NCBI GenBank assembly: GCA_964016875.1
Contig: OZ024720.1
Location: forward strand, 37,415,106-37,479,105
Direction of reading: 5' to 3'
DNA: 64,000 nt
Source: Fallopia convolvulus
Taxonomy: Eukaryota; Streptophyta; Magnoliopsida; Caryophyllales; Polygonaceae
Part shown: positions 12,252-23,955 of the stretch, in pieces
Layout: each line of letters starts with the position of its first letter
Position numbering within the stretch: the stretch's first letter is position 1
Made by a program: the position numbers and the translations under genes
The notes under the pieces: model-generated
What the model saw: only the letters and a program-made list of their open reading frames with translations
What the model was told of the DNA's origin: nothing
Database searches by the model: none

Positions 12252-13658
12252 TGATCGCCTCTCGGATTGCGAGGGTCTAGAGATACAATTTATAACCCGA
12301 CCCCGTTGTAGTACGTGGTGGGTGTCGAACACTCGGGAAGTCTACTCGATCGATGTGCCTAGATACTAGGAAGCTAGAAAGGAGAGCATAAAACAAAGGA
12401 AAACAAAGAAAACAGTCGGGACCTACACTGAGGTCACGTCGGGCCCGAGGTTGGCGACAAGAGGAAGTCGGGACCGACACTGGGTAAGTCGGGCCCGAGG
12501 TATCTGGGGATGTCGAACTTCAAAGGTTAAAAGTAGATCTTGGGCTTTTGGGTTCCTTCCCTAGTAGATTAAGGCTTTTCCACCCCAATTCAAGCAAAGA
12601 GTGATGATCGGACTAGGATCGAGTGCTTTCGCCCTCCTTCCAACCACATCTACACCTCGATCCATGGGGAAATCCCCTTCGAAGCAAGGTCTTGAGATTG
12701 ACACATGTTCACTTTCGCTACTTTGCCAATCTCAAGCCTTGCATCCCAACTTTCGCAAGGAATTGTAGCTCTATGTAGAGTGGGTTCCTTAGATTAAACA
12801 CTCAAGGCTATGGAATTGGGGTTTCTAGCCTAAACCTAGCTAGGGTTTTCCCCCATAACCCAAGATCAAGGAGATCTACTCCATGTGACAAGCAAAGAAA
12901 GCAATCAAATCAAAAGGGAAAGCAATCATCATAATCAATCTCAAAACAAAGCAAAGTTTCATTCAAATCCAAAGCAATCCACAAATCCAAATCAAGGGTT
13001 TTCAAATCCACAAGATCAAACAAAGCAAAGCTAAACAATCAACAAAACCTATCAAGCTTTCCTCTCTTGACCGATTCTCTCTCTCTTCCTTCTCCTCTCC
13101 TTCCTCCTTGCTCTCCAAGAATCCTCTTGGCTCCCTTGGAACCCCCTTTTTGTGTGTGTGTGAGGGAACCCTTTCTTAGAAGACAAGAGGGCCTTTTATA
13201 GATTAGATGAGGGGCAAAAGTGGAAGTCCACAAATTTGTGCCTTGGAGCCCAAGTAGTTCGGTGACCGACTCGGACCGACACGGAGGACCTCGGGCCCGA
13301 GTTACTGTGCAACTCGGTCCGAGGTTGGAGACTTCAAAGTCGGGCCCGACGTGGTTGCAACTCGGTCCTGACCTCGTTCCACCTTCTTCTTAGTTGGCTT
13401 CTCTTGTTCTTCTTCATGGCTTTCTTCTCTCCTTCCCGCTTTAGCTCGTCCTTTGCTCCATGTCTCGACCCTCCTTCAAATCGATCCTTGATTCATGCCA
13501 AATTACCTACAAAACACATAAAATGTGCGTAGTCTACGAATCTCATAGAATTACGGGAACTAGGCTGAAAAGGAACAAAACGCACAAGAAAAGGGGAAAA
13601 AGAAACATATTTACAAAGGAAATCACATATGAAAACACCACCAAATAGAGAGACATCA
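12252..13658 (-). mobile_element. Solo LTR, Athila-like family (1,407 bp)
   Basis: This minus-oriented LTR begins TGATCGCC and ends GACATCA on the plus strand. Its flanks are a CTATC duplication in otherwise continuous satellite. Reverse-complemented, it aligns along its length with the 5' LTR at 19724-21130, and both are 1,407 bp long. Shared stretches include the ends (TGATGTCTCTTTATTTGGTGG; CTCTAGACCCTCGCA) and the purine-rich middle. No internal retroelement sequence remains, so intra-element LTR recombination is the simplest origin. It carries four copies of CGGGCCCGA (12440, 12490, 13292, 13341). Short ORFs across it have no domains. Confidence 0.95.
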
Positions 13659-15544
13659 CTATCGTCATTCTTTGTGCTTATACCTAGATGTCTTTGAGGT
13701 TCACTTGTTTTATCCCATGTTGCCTTTAAAATGATTTGTGATCTAACATTGCACGCCAAGTGTTCGATGAAATGTCCTTGTAAATGTCACTCCTAATTGT
13801 GGCATTCAGTTTATAGGTTCGAATTAATGCTTTTATTTGATTGTTCTTAATTTTGTACTGTAGAATGTGCTTATTTGCTTGATACAATCCTCATTCTTGA
13901 TTCTTATGCCTAGATGTCTTTAAAGTTCATTGGTTTTTTCTCCTTCTGCCTTTAAAATGACTTGTGATCTAACATTGCATGCAAAGTGTTCGATGAAATG
14001 TCCATGTATATATCACTCCTAAATGTGGCATACGGTTTCTAGCTTAGAATTTATGCTTTTATTCAAAACGTCTTGATTTTGTAGTGCATAATGTGCTTAT
14101 TGGCTTGATACTATCCTAATTCTTTGTGCTTATGCCTCGATGTCTTTAAAGATCACTTGTTTTATCTCCTTTTGTCTTTAAAATCACTTGTGATCTAACA
14201 TTGCACGCCAAGTGTTCGATGAAATGTCCATGTAAATGTCACTCCTAAATGCGGCATTTAGTTTCTAGGTTCGAATTTTTGCTTTTATTTGATTGTTCTT
14301 GATTTTGTAGTGCAGAATCTGCTTATTTGCTTGATACTATCCTCATTCTTGATTCTTATGCCTAGATGTCTTTAAAGTTCACCTATTTTTTCTTCTTTTG
14401 TCTTTAAAATGACTTGTGATCTAACATAGCACGCCACGTGTTCGATGAAATGTCCATGTTAATGTCACTCCTAAATGTGGCATTCGGTTTCTAGGTTCGA
14501 ATTTATGCTTTTATTCAAAACGTCTTGATTTTGTATTGCAGAATGTGCTTATTGGCTTGATATTATCCTCATTCTTTGTGCTTATTCTTAGATGTCTTTA
14601 AAGTTCACTTATTTCTTTCTTCTTTTTCCTTGAAAATGACTTGTGTTCCAACATTGTAGGCCAAGTGTTCGATGAAATGTCCATGTAAATGTCACTCCTA
14701 ATTGTGACATTCAGTTTATAGGTTCGAATTAACGATTTTATTTGATTCTTCTTAGTTTTGTACTATAGAATGTGCTTATTTGCTTGATAGTATCCTCATT
14801 CTTGATTCTTATGCCTAGATGACTTTAAAGTTCACTTGTTTTTTCTCATTTTACCTTTAAAATGACCTGTGATCTAATATTGTACGCCAAGTGTTCCATG
14901 AAATGTCCATGTAAATGTCACTCCTAAATGTGGCACTTGGTTTCTAGTTTCAAATTTATGCTTTTATTCAAAACGTCTTGATTTTGTAGTGCAGAATGTG
15001 CTTATTGACTTGATACTATGCTCAATCTTTGTGCTTATACCTAGATGTCTTTGAAGTTCACTTTTTTTTCTACTATTGCCTTTAAAATGACATGTTATCT
15101 AACATTGCACGCCGAGTGTTCGATGAAATGTCCATGTAAATTTTACTCCTAATTGTGGCATTCAGTTTATAGGATCGAATTAATGCTTTTATTTGAATTT
15201 TCTTGATTTTGTTCTGTAAAATGTGCTTATTTGCTTGATACTATCCTCATTCTTGATTCTTATGCCTAGATGTCTTTGAAGTTCACTGGTTTTTTCTCCT
15301 TCTGCCTTTAAAATAACTTGTAATCTAACATTTCATGCAAAGTGTTCGATGAAATGTCCATGTATATATCACTCCTAAATGTGGCATGCGGTTTCTAGCT
15401 TCGAATTTATGCTTTTATTCAAAACGTCTTGATTTTGTATTGCAGAATGTGTTTATTGGCTTGATATTATCCTCATTCTTTGTGCTTATTCTTAGATGTC
15501 TTTAAAGTTCACTTATTTCTTTCTTCTTTTTCCTTGAAAATGAC

Positions 15545-16901
15545 TTGTGTTCCAACATTGTAGGCCAAGTGTTCGATGAAATGTCCATGTAAATGTCACT
15601 CCTAATTGTGACATTCAGTTTATAGGTTCGAATTAACGATTTTATTTGATTCTTCTTAGTTTTGTACTATAGAATGTGCTTATTTGCTTGATAGTATCCT
15701 CATTCTTGATTCTTATGCCTAGATGACTTTAAAGTTCACTTGTTTTTTCTCATTTTACCTTTAAAATGACCTGTGATCTAATATTGTACGCCAAGTGTTC
15801 GATGAAATGTCCATGTAAATGTCACTCCTAAATGTGGCACTTGGTTTCTAGTTTCAAATTTATGCTTTTATTCAAAACGTCTTAATTTTGTAGTGCAGAA
15901 TGTGCTTATTGACTTGATACTATCCTCAATCTCTGTGCTTATACCTAGATGTCTTTGAAGTTCACTTTTTTTTCTACTATTACCTTTAAAATGACGTGTT
16001 ATCTAACATTGCACGCCGAGTGTTCGATGAAATGTCCATGTAAATTTTACTCCTAATTGTGGCATTCAGTTTATAGGATCGAATTAATGCTTTTATTTGA
16101 ATTTTCTTGATTTTGTTCTGTAAAATGTGCTTATTTGCTTGATACTATCCTCATTCTTGATTCTTATGCCTAGATGTCTTTGAAGTTCACTGGTTTTTTC
16201 TCCTTCTGCCTTTAAAATAACTTGTAATCTAACATTGCATGCCAAGTGTTCGATGAAATGTCCATGTAAATGGCACTCCTAATCGTGGCATTCGGTTTCT
16301 AGGTTCGAATTTATACTTTTATTCGATACATCTTAAGTTTGTAGTGCATAATGTGCTTATTGGCTTGATACTATCCTAATTCTTTGTGCTTATGCCTCGA
16401 TGTCTTTAAAGATCACTCATTTTTTCTCCTTTTGTCTTTAAAATCACTTGTGATCTAACATTGCACGCCAAGTGTTCGATGAAATGTCCACGTAAATGTC
16501 ACTCCTAAATGCGGCATTTAGTTTCTAGGTTCGAATTTTTGCTTTTATTTGATTGTTCTTGATTTTGTAGTGCAGAATCTGCTTATTTGCTTGATACTAT
16601 CCTCATTCTTTATTCTTATGCCTAGATGTCTTTAAAGTTCACCTATTTTTTCTCCTTTTGTCTTTAAAAATGACTTGTGATCTAAAATAGCACGCCATGT
16701 GTTCGATGAAATGTCCATGTTAATGTCACTCCTAAATGTGGCATTCGGTTTCTAGGTTCGAATTTATGCTTTTATTCAAAACGTCTTGATTTTGTATTGC
16801 AGAATGTGCTTATTGGCTTGATATTATCCTCATTCTTTGTGCTTATTCTTAGATGTCTTTAAAGTTCACTTATTTCTTTCTTCTTTTTCCTTGAAAATGA
16901 C
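15545..16901. repeat. Six-monomer higher-order repeat, copy 1 (1,357 bp)
   Basis: Three A/B dimers form one block that repeats at 16902 and 18258. A shortened four-monomer version (904 bp) precedes it at 14641. Shared variants include CTTATTTCTTTCTTC and TTCGATACATCTT at fixed offsets. Confidence 0.85.
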
Positions 16902-18257
16902 TTGTGTTCCAACATTGTAGGCCAAGTGTTCGATGAAATGTCCATGTAAATGTCACTCCTAATTGTGACATTCAGTTTATAGGTTCGAATTAATGATTTT
17001 ATTTGATTCTTCTTAGTTTTGTACTATAGAATGTGCTTATTTGCTTGATAGTATCCTCATTCTTGATTCTTATGCCTAGATGACTTTAAAGTTCACTTGT
17101 TTTTTCTCAATTTACCTTTAAAATGACTTGTGATCTAATATTGTACGCCAAGTGTTCGATGAAATGTCCATGTAAATGTCACTCCTAAATGTGGCACTCG
17201 GTTTCTAGTTTCGAATTTATGCTTTTATTCAAAACGTCTTGATTTTGTAGTGCAGAATGTGCTTATTGGCTTGATACTATCCTCAATCTTTGTGCTTATA
17301 CCTAAATGTCTTTGAAGTTCACTTTTTTTTCTACTGTTGCCTTTAAAATGACATGTTATCTAACATTGCACGCCGAGTGTTCGATGAAATATCCATGTAA
17401 ATTTCACTCCTAATTGTGGCATTCAGTTTATAGGATCGAATTAATGCTTTTATTTGAATTTTCTTGATTTTGTTCTGTAAAATGTGCTTATTTGCTTGAT
17501 ACTATCCTCATTCTTGATACTTATGCCTAGATGTCTTTGAAGTTCACTGGTTTTTTCTCCTTCTGCCTTTAAAATAACTTGTGATCTAACATTGCATGCC
17601 AATTATTCGATGAAATGTCCATGTAAATGGCACTCCTAATCGTGGCATTCGGTTTCTAGGTTCGAATTTATACTTTTATTCGATACATCTTAAGTTTGTA
17701 GTGCATAATGTGCTTATTGGCTTGATACAATCCTAATTCTTTGTGCTTATGCCTCGATGTCTTTAAAGATCACTCGTTTTTTCTCCTTTTGTCTTTAAAA
17801 TCACTTGTGATCTAACATTGCACGCCAAGTGTTCGATGAAATGTCCATGTAAATGTCACTCCTAAATGCGGCATTTAGTTTCTAGGTTCGAATTTTTGCT
17901 TTTATTTGATTGTTCTTGATTTTGTAGTGCAGAATCTGCTTATTTGCTTGATACTATCCTCATTCTTGATTCTTATGCCTAGATGTCTTTAAAGTTCACC
18001 TATTTTTTCTCCTTTTGTCTTTAAAATGACTTGTGATCTAACATAGCACGCCACGTGTTCGATGAAATGTCCATGTTAATGTCACTCCTAAATGTGGCAT
18101 TCGGTTTCTCGGTTCGAATTTATGCTTTTATTCAAAACGTCTTGATTTTGTATTGCAGAATGTGTTTATTGGCTTGATATTATCCTCATTCTTTGTGCTT
18201 ATTCTTAGATGTCTTTAAAGTTCACTTATTTCTTTCTTCTTTTTCCTTGAAAATGAC
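16902..18257. repeat. Six-monomer higher-order repeat, copy 2 (1,356 bp)
   Basis: Second copy of the six-monomer block, offset 1,356 bp from the next copy at the TTGTGTTCC marker. Confidence 0.85.
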
Positions 18258-19594
18258 TTGTGTTCCAACATTGTAGGCCAAGTGTTCGATGAAATGTCCA
18301 TGTAAATGTCACTCCTAATTGTGACATTCAGTTTATAGGTTCGAATTAATGATTTTATTTGATTCTTCTTAGTTTTGTACTATAGAATGTGCTTATTTGC
18401 TTGATAGTATCCTCATTCTTGATTCTTATGCCTAGATGACTTTAAAGTTCACTTGTTTTTTCTCATTTTACCTTTAAAATGACTTGTGATCTAATATTGT
18501 ACGCTAAGTGTTCGATGAAATGTCCATGTAAATGTCACTCCTAAATGTCGCACTCGGTTTCTAGTTTCGAATTTATGCTTTTATTCAAAATGTCTTGATT
18601 TTGTAGTGCAGAATGTGCTTATTGGCTTGATACTATCCTCAATCTTTGTGCTTATACCTAGATGTCTTTGAAGTTCACTTTTTTTTCTACTGTTGCCTTT
18701 AACATTGCACGCTGAGTGTTCGATGAAATGTCCATGTAAATTTCACTCCTAATTGTGGCATTCAGTTTATAGGATCGAATTAATGCTTTTATTTGAATTT
18801 TCTTGATTTTGTTCTATAAAATGTGCTTATTTGCTTGATACTATCCTCATTCTTGATTCTTATGCCTAGATGTCTTTGAAGTTCACTGGTTTTTTCTCCT
18901 TCTGCCTTTAAAATAACTTGTGATCTAACATTTCATGCCAATTGTTCGATGAAATGTCCATATAAATGGCACTCCTAATCGTGGCATTCGGTTTCAAGGT
19001 TCGAATTTATACTTTTATTCGATACATCTTCAGTTTGTAGTGCATAATGTGCTTATTGGCTTGATACTATCCTAATTCTTTGTGCTTATGCCTCGATGTC
19101 TTTAAAGATCACTCGTTTTTTCTCCTTTTGTCTTTAAAATCACTTGTGATCTAACATTGCATGCCAAGTGTTCGATGAAATGTCCATGTAAATGCACTCC
19201 TAAATGCGGCATTTAGTTTCTAGGTTCGAATTTATGCTTTTATTCGATTGTTCTTGATTTTGTAGTGTAGAATCTACTTATTTGCTTGATACTATCCTCA
19301 TTGTTGATTCTTATGCCTAGATGTCTTTAAAGTTCACCTATTTTTTCTCCTTTTGCCTTTAAAATGACTTGTGATCTAATATAGCACACCAAGTGTTCGA
19401 TGAAATGTCTATGTTAATGTCACTACTAAATGTGGCATTCGGTTTCTAGGTTCGAATTTATGCTTTTATTCAAAACGTGTTGATTTTGTATTGTAGAATG
19501 TGCTTATTGGCTTGATATTATCCTCATTCTTTGTGCTTATGCCTAGATATCTTTAAAGTTCACTTGTTTTTTCTCCTTTTCCCTTCAAAATGAC
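18258..19594. repeat. Six-monomer higher-order repeat, copy 3 (~1,337 bp)
   Basis: Third copy; it is about 19 bp shorter because the TAAAATGACATGTTATC stretch is missing near 18700. The equivalent marker at 19595 starts the monomer in which the Athila-like element inserted. Confidence 0.8.
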
Positions 19595-19718
19595 TTGTGT
19601 TCTAACATCGTAGGCCAAGTGTGCGATGAAATGTCCATGTAAATATCACTCCTAATTGTGGCATTTAGTTTATAGGTTCGAATTAATGCTTTTATTTGAT
19701 TCTTCTTAGTTTTGTACT

Positions 19719-19723
19719 GTAGG
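19719..19723. other. Target site GTAGG, left of Athila-like element
   Basis: The five bases before the LTR start at 19724. The matching right-hand copy cannot be found because the element is truncated at 30451. Confidence 0.5.
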
Positions 19724-21130
19724 TGATGTCTCTTTATTTGGTGGTGTTTTATATATGATTTCCTTTGTAAATATGTTTCTTTTTCCCCTTTTCTTGTGTG
19801 TTTTGTTCCTTTTTAGCTTAGTTCCCGTATTTCTATGAGATTCGGAGACTATGCGCGTTTTATGTGTTTTGCAGGTGCTTTGGCAAAGATCAAGGGTCGT
19901 TTTGAAGGAGAATCGGAACATGGAGCAAGGCCCGAGCTTAAGAGGGAAAGAGAGGAGCAAGCCATGAAGAAGAACAAGAGAAAAGCCAACAAGAAGAAGG
20001 TGGAACGAGGTCCGGATCGAGCTGGAACCAACGCCGGACCCGAGATGAATTTCTCGACCTCGGACCGACTTGCCCAGTAAGTCGGGCCCGAGGTGCTCCG
20101 TGTCGGTCCGAGTCGGTCGTTGGCTGGATTGGGCTCCAACGCACGAAATTGTAAACTACCATTTTTGCCCCTCATCTATAAAGGCTCTCTTATCTTCTAA
20201 TTGGAGGGGGTTCCCACACACTAGAAGGAACCAACTCTCAAAAACTCTCAAGAGGATACTTGGAGAGCAAGGAGGAAGGAGAGGAGAAGGAGAAGAGAGG
20301 GAATCGGCATAGGAGAAGGAGATTTGATAGGTTTGGTTGATAGATTAGCTTTGCCTTGTTTTGATTTTGTGGATTTGGAAACCTTGGTTTGGAGTTTGTG
20401 GATTGCTTTTGATTTGTGATGAAATTTGGCATAGGAGAAGGAAAGATTGATGATATTGATTGCTTTGCTTTGTGATTTGTTTGCTTTCTTTGTTTGCCAT
20501 ATGGAGTAGATCTCCTTGATCTTGGGTTATGGGGGAAAACTCTAGCTAGGTTGGGCTAGAAACCCCAATTCCATAAGCCTTGAGTGTTTGATCTAGGAAC
20601 CCACTATATATAGAGCTACAATTCCTTATGAAAGTAAGGAATCAAGGCTTGTGATTGGCAAAGTAACGAAAGCGAACATTTGTCCATCTCCAAACCTTGC
20701 TTCGAAGGGGATTTCCCCAAGTATCGATGTGCAGAAGTGGTTGGAACGAGGGCGAAAGCACTCGATCCTATTCCGATCATCACTTATTGCTTGAATTGGG
20801 GTGGAAAAGCCTTAATCTACTAGAGAAGGAACCCAAAAGCCCAAGATCTACTTTCAATCTTTGAGTTCGACAAACCCAGCTACATCGGGCCCGACTTGCT
20901 CTACGTCGGTCCCGACTTCCCTCTTGTCGCCAACATCAAGCCCAACGTGACACTTGTGTCGGTCCCGACTGTTCTCTTTGTTTTCCTTTGTTTTAAGTTC
21001 TCCTTCCCAGCTTTCTAGTGTTTAGGCACCTCAATCGAGTAGATTTCCCGAGCGTTCGACACCCACCACGTGCTACAACGGGGTCGGGTTATAAATTGTA
21101 TCTCTAGACCCTCGCATTCGTGAGCGATCA
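19724..21130 (+). repeat. 5' LTR of Athila-like element (1,407 bp)
   Basis: Begins TGATGTCTC and ends GAGCGATCA, followed after six bases by the primer site. It has the same length as the solo LTR at 12252-13658. It includes two near copies of GGCATAGGAGAAGGA (around 20307 and 20429) and two CGGGCCCGA words (20083, 20886). Several short ORFs overlap here on both strands; none has a recognisable domain. Confidence 0.95.
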
Positions 21131-21136
21131 AAAGAT

Positions 21137-21154
21137 TGGCGCAGTTGCCGGGGA
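21137..21154 (+). other. Primer-binding site, tRNA-Asp type
   Basis: TGGCGCAGTTGCCGGGGA matches the complement of the plant tRNA-Asp 3' end with one mismatch and lies six bases after the LTR. Confidence 0.9.
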
Positions 21155-21181
21155 AGTCTAAGTGCATTGAGTGCCAATTTG

Positions 21182-21278
21182 GTGAGTTTCTTGTGTTTTG
21201 GTAGTGATTTGGGTGAGGGAATAGCCCAAACCCTTTGTTTGTTTTTGATTTGTTTTGATTTGTGTCTTTGTTTCGTAG
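21182..21278 (+). other. Predicted 97-nt leader intron
   Basis: GTGAGTTTC at 21182 is a good 5' splice site. The T-rich stretch ending TGTCTTTGTTTCGTAG at 21278 is a good 3' splice site and is followed by GTGTATG. Length and T-richness suit a small plant intron. It lies between the primer site and gag, so splicing would not change Gag but could shape a subgenomic RNA. This is a motif-based prediction only. Confidence 0.4.
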
Positions 21279-21324
21279 GTGTATGCGAGCTCGTTCCTCC
21301 TGAGGAACGCTTGAGCTTGAGTTT

Positions 21325-21771
21325 GTGAGTGATCCGGAAAATATTCTCAAAGAAGCCCGGAGAAGGAAAAGGATGGAGAATCAAGCTCTCCATGGTGATG
21401 AGGAGTTGGCTCGACTTAGGGCCGAAATGGCTAGATTGCAACTTGAGAAGGAATATCAAGAGGCGGTGGCAAGAAGAGAACGGGAGCAACGGATGAGGGC
21501 CGAGGCTCAACTCAACGCTCTACCCCGGAATGCACGCCAATACATGCATCCGGAGTTGAGGGTACCCGAACCGGTTATTGTGCTTCCCGAGGTTGCCAAG
21601 AATTTTGAGATCAATACGCAATTCATCTCCCTCATCAAGCGTGATCAATTCGAGGGCCGTCCACATGAGTGTCCCATAGAGCACATCAAACGCTTTGTGG
21701 ACATGTGTGAGACGATCTCTACCGACGAGGAGACGTTGGAGTATGTGCTTCTAAAGGCGTTCAAGTGGTCA
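21325..21771 (+). pseudogene. Athila-like gag, 5' part (interrupted by nested element)
   Basis: The frame codes for a Gag N-terminal segment: charged and coiled-coil-prone (EELARLRAEMARLQLEKEYQ), then the start of the retrotransposon Gag domain (FISLIKRDQFEGRPHECPIEHIKRF). It begins with GTG at 21325, and the frame is open from 21304; the first ATG is at 21373, so the start is uncertain. At 21771 the frame runs into the LTR of a nested element, whose first bases supply a TGA. Beyond that element (from 24858) the same frame resumes, so the break is insertional. Confidence 0.85.
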
Positions 21772-22668
21772 TGATGAAAGGATCGATGGAGGGGATGATG
21801 GTGCAAAGAGATCGCCACGAGAATCCAAGGAATTCCGACAACAAACACCACGCAACTGACCCGTCTTCAACTGGCTGGATATTCCTCGTCCGAACTCGAA
21901 ATTGAGTGATTCCAATTCGAGAAGTTAGATCTATGAGTCTAGTTGAAGTCCTCAAAATATGAGACCGAGATGATGAGCGGATTGAAAGTTATGTCGAATT
22001 TACTGAGATGGTGCAGAAACCTCCGAGATGGATGATGGTTCGAAAATGGAGAGAACAAGGGGATATGGATGCTTGATAACTTGGATATGACTCACCAAGC
22101 TCTCAAACAAACTATGATGCTCGAATTGTCGGATATGACTCACCAACAATTGAACAACGAGAATTGAACGAAACAAAACAAGAACTTTGAATTGAAAATG
22201 CAAGGAAAAGAGAAGCAAATTTCGTCCAAGTCTACGAAGGGAGGAGGGGGATGGACGACCATATAACCTAGATAACAAGCCTCACAAAATCAGCCCCCTC
22301 ATTTAAAGAAAATTACAAAAATAACCCATAAAAACCGAGAGCACATTAATTGTCCTTAACCGTTAAGTTGTCACTTATCGAACCATGATGTATCATAAGA
22401 CTCCAACTTTCACCTTTGCTAACCAAAGACCAACTTATGAGCCATGAGCTCCTTCTTGATCTTGTCAAGCATTTCCCTAGCATGTGCTCGAGTGATGCGC
22501 CGAAGATAGGGCGTGGTACCTTGACTTGGCTTCTTAGCGCCTCGAACATCGTCTTTGGTTGCTTGTCCAAGTATTGGCTCCCCTTTATCGTGCACATTGG
22601 GCTTGTCTTTAGGGATGGAATCTTCACTCAACTCATGGGGCCATGACTCGGTAGATGGAATCACATCA
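21772..22668 (-). repeat. 3' LTR of small element, copy 1
   Basis: Plus-strand ends are TGATGAAAGG and AATCACATCA. It holds the C-terminal part of the element's ORF (22419-22668). Confidence 0.93.
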
Positions 22669-23360
22669 TCCTCCTCCCCTTCAAAAAGATTCGTCCTCGA
22701 ATCTATCAAGCCTTGTGAGCTCAACAAAGAAGGTAGGGCTTGTAGCTCCCTTGGTGTGGCATTCTCCATGACAAAGACATCCTTCTTGGCCTCCACAAGA
22801 AAGGGAATGTAATCACCGCTTGGAGTGACTAAAACAGCCTCGTCCTCCTCATGGAGCAAGAAGGGCAAACATGAAGGAATCATAGGAAGTGCATCCATCC
22901 ATGGTGTCGCCAACGAGTTCATGGAGCTAGGAGTAATGGTAGGACGTTGCTTGATTTTAGGAGACAATTCCACAACTTCCTCCTCTTGTTGCAATGTGTG
23001 CATCAATTCTATTGGACACTTGATGGTAATGAGTTGTTCCAATCCATGGAAAGGAGTCTCTCTTTTTGGTTGTTCTGTGTCACTCATCACTCTTTGTTGG
23101 AAGGAATTCTTCTCCTCTTTACAAGGGGTCGTCCTCGAACCTTGATCCTCTTCTCGTATATCCTTGATCTTCACCACTTGAGGCACTTGTGTCCTCTCGT
23201 CCAGCCCCAGGATTTGGCGCTCCAAGGCATCCATGCGTATCGCCAAAGCTTCCACGGATTGTTGCATGGATTGTTGAAAAGTTTGTATCATGGCAGCCAC
23301 CGAACTAGTGGACGTCTCCTCAACTTGTTCCTTATTCTTGTCATCACCTACACCTGTCAT
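22419..23360 (-). CDS. Chimeric Gag-like protein of small element (313 aa), extends into LTR
   Basis: The protein starts MTGVGDDKNKEQVEE, then has a glutamine-rich coiled-coil segment (about residues 22-55, QTFQQSMQQSVEALAIRMDA). An acidic, poorly conserved middle follows. The end (about 282-313) carries RRITRAHAREMLDKIKKEL. That last motif resembles the ITRxRAK tail at the end of pol in CRM/Reina chromoviruses, which in those elements also reaches into the 3' LTR. The ORF crosses the internal/LTR border at 22668/22669. The counterpart at 61436-62488 has the same architecture. A fusion of a Gag N-terminus with a Pol C-terminal tail, the enzymatic parts lost, is an inference. No catalytic motif is present. 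Confidence 0.7.
   Translation of the reverse strand: MTGVGDDKNKEQVEETSTSSVAAMIQTFQQSMQQSVEALAIRMDALERQILGLDERTQVPQVVKIKDIREEDQGSRTTPCKEEKNSFQQRVMSDTEQPKRETPFHGLEQLITIKCPIELMHTLQQEEEVVELSPKIKQRPTITPSSMNSLATPWMDALPMIPSCLPFLLHEEDEAVLVTPSGDYIPFLVEAKKDVFVMENATPRELQALPSLLSSQGLIDSRTNLFEGEEDDVIPSTESWPHELSEDSIPKDKPNVHDKGEPILGQATKDDVRGAKKPSQGTTPYLRRITRAHAREMLDKIKKELMAHKLVFG
22669..22682 (-). other. Polypurine tract of small element, copy 1
   Basis: On the minus strand GAAGGGGAGGAGGA lies directly before the LTR start TGATGTGATT. It would prime plus-strand DNA synthesis. Confidence 0.85.
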
Positions 23361-23937
23361 CGTAAAAACAAGGCAAAGATCAAGGTATAGAGGTCACACG
23401 AATTAATCACCAAGACTTGCCCGAGATGAAAATCCGACAAGTTGCAAGTAGGATATGACCAACAAAATGGAACAAGAAAACCTCAAACACAACAACACAA
23501 GATGTCTCGTCTTGGTGTCGTTCCCGTATCCTAGCACCGTAACCAACAACAAGCATGTAATGACAACAAACAAGGCTGGTTTGGACCTCAATCCCACGTT
23601 TTTTTAACTCAGCAAAATCAGCAAGACACACTTAAAACCAACACTAAAGAAAGACTTAAATTCAATCAACAAATGCACCCTTTCAACTACCAACCTTTGA
23701 ATGCTCTTTTGGTGTTCTATGGGGACGTTTTTGAGCATGGTTTTGCAGCCATGGCTGAGCACCCACTCGGCCAAAACAACAACAAGTTCAAGACCAAGAA
23801 ACGACCACAACAACAAGACAACAATTCGGACAAGGCCGAACACAACAACAACAACGCAGCCCTAAGGAGTTCGAACCTAAAACTTGCAACAAATGGAAAT
23901 TCAAGGTCGGAACAAGATTTAGATGGCGATACCTTCG
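23361..23937 (-). other. Leader of small element, copy 1 (non-coding)
   Basis: Between primer site and ORF start. It is rich in AAC/ACAAC triplets on the plus strand (23776-23850). No supported gene. Confidence 0.6.
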
Positions 23938-23940
23938 CGT

Positions 23941-23953
23941 GGCTCTGATACCA
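23941..23953 (-). other. Primer-binding site, initiator-Met tRNA type
   Basis: TGGTATCAGAGCC on the minus strand, two bases from the LTR end, matches the complement of the plant initiator tRNA-Met 3' end. Confidence 0.92.
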
Positions 23954-23955
23954 CT

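Larger units (their letters stand above)
13659..19723. repeat. Satellite array B, ~226-bp monomer
   Basis: A 6.1 kb continuation of the array interrupted by the solo LTR. Monomers again alternate between the GTGCTTAT and GATTCTTAT types. The marker TTGTGTTCCAACATTG at 14641, 15545, 16902 and 18258 shows spacings of 904, 1,357 and 1,356 bp, which are four and six monomers. The array ends at the GTAGG target site of the Athila-like element. Confidence 0.97.

Noticed and set aside
13493..13759. Minus-strand ORF across the solo LTR and satellite
   Set aside because: Spans an insertion boundary, so it cannot be an ancestral gene.
19849..20175. Overlapping ORFs on both strands in the 5' LTR
   Set aside because: GC-rich motif copies lack stops in several frames; no domain, and both strands are open at once.
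22947..23390. Plus-strand 147-aa ORF in small element copy 1
   Set aside because: Antisense shadow of the 313-aa ORF; the equivalent antisense frames of copy 2 are broken differently.
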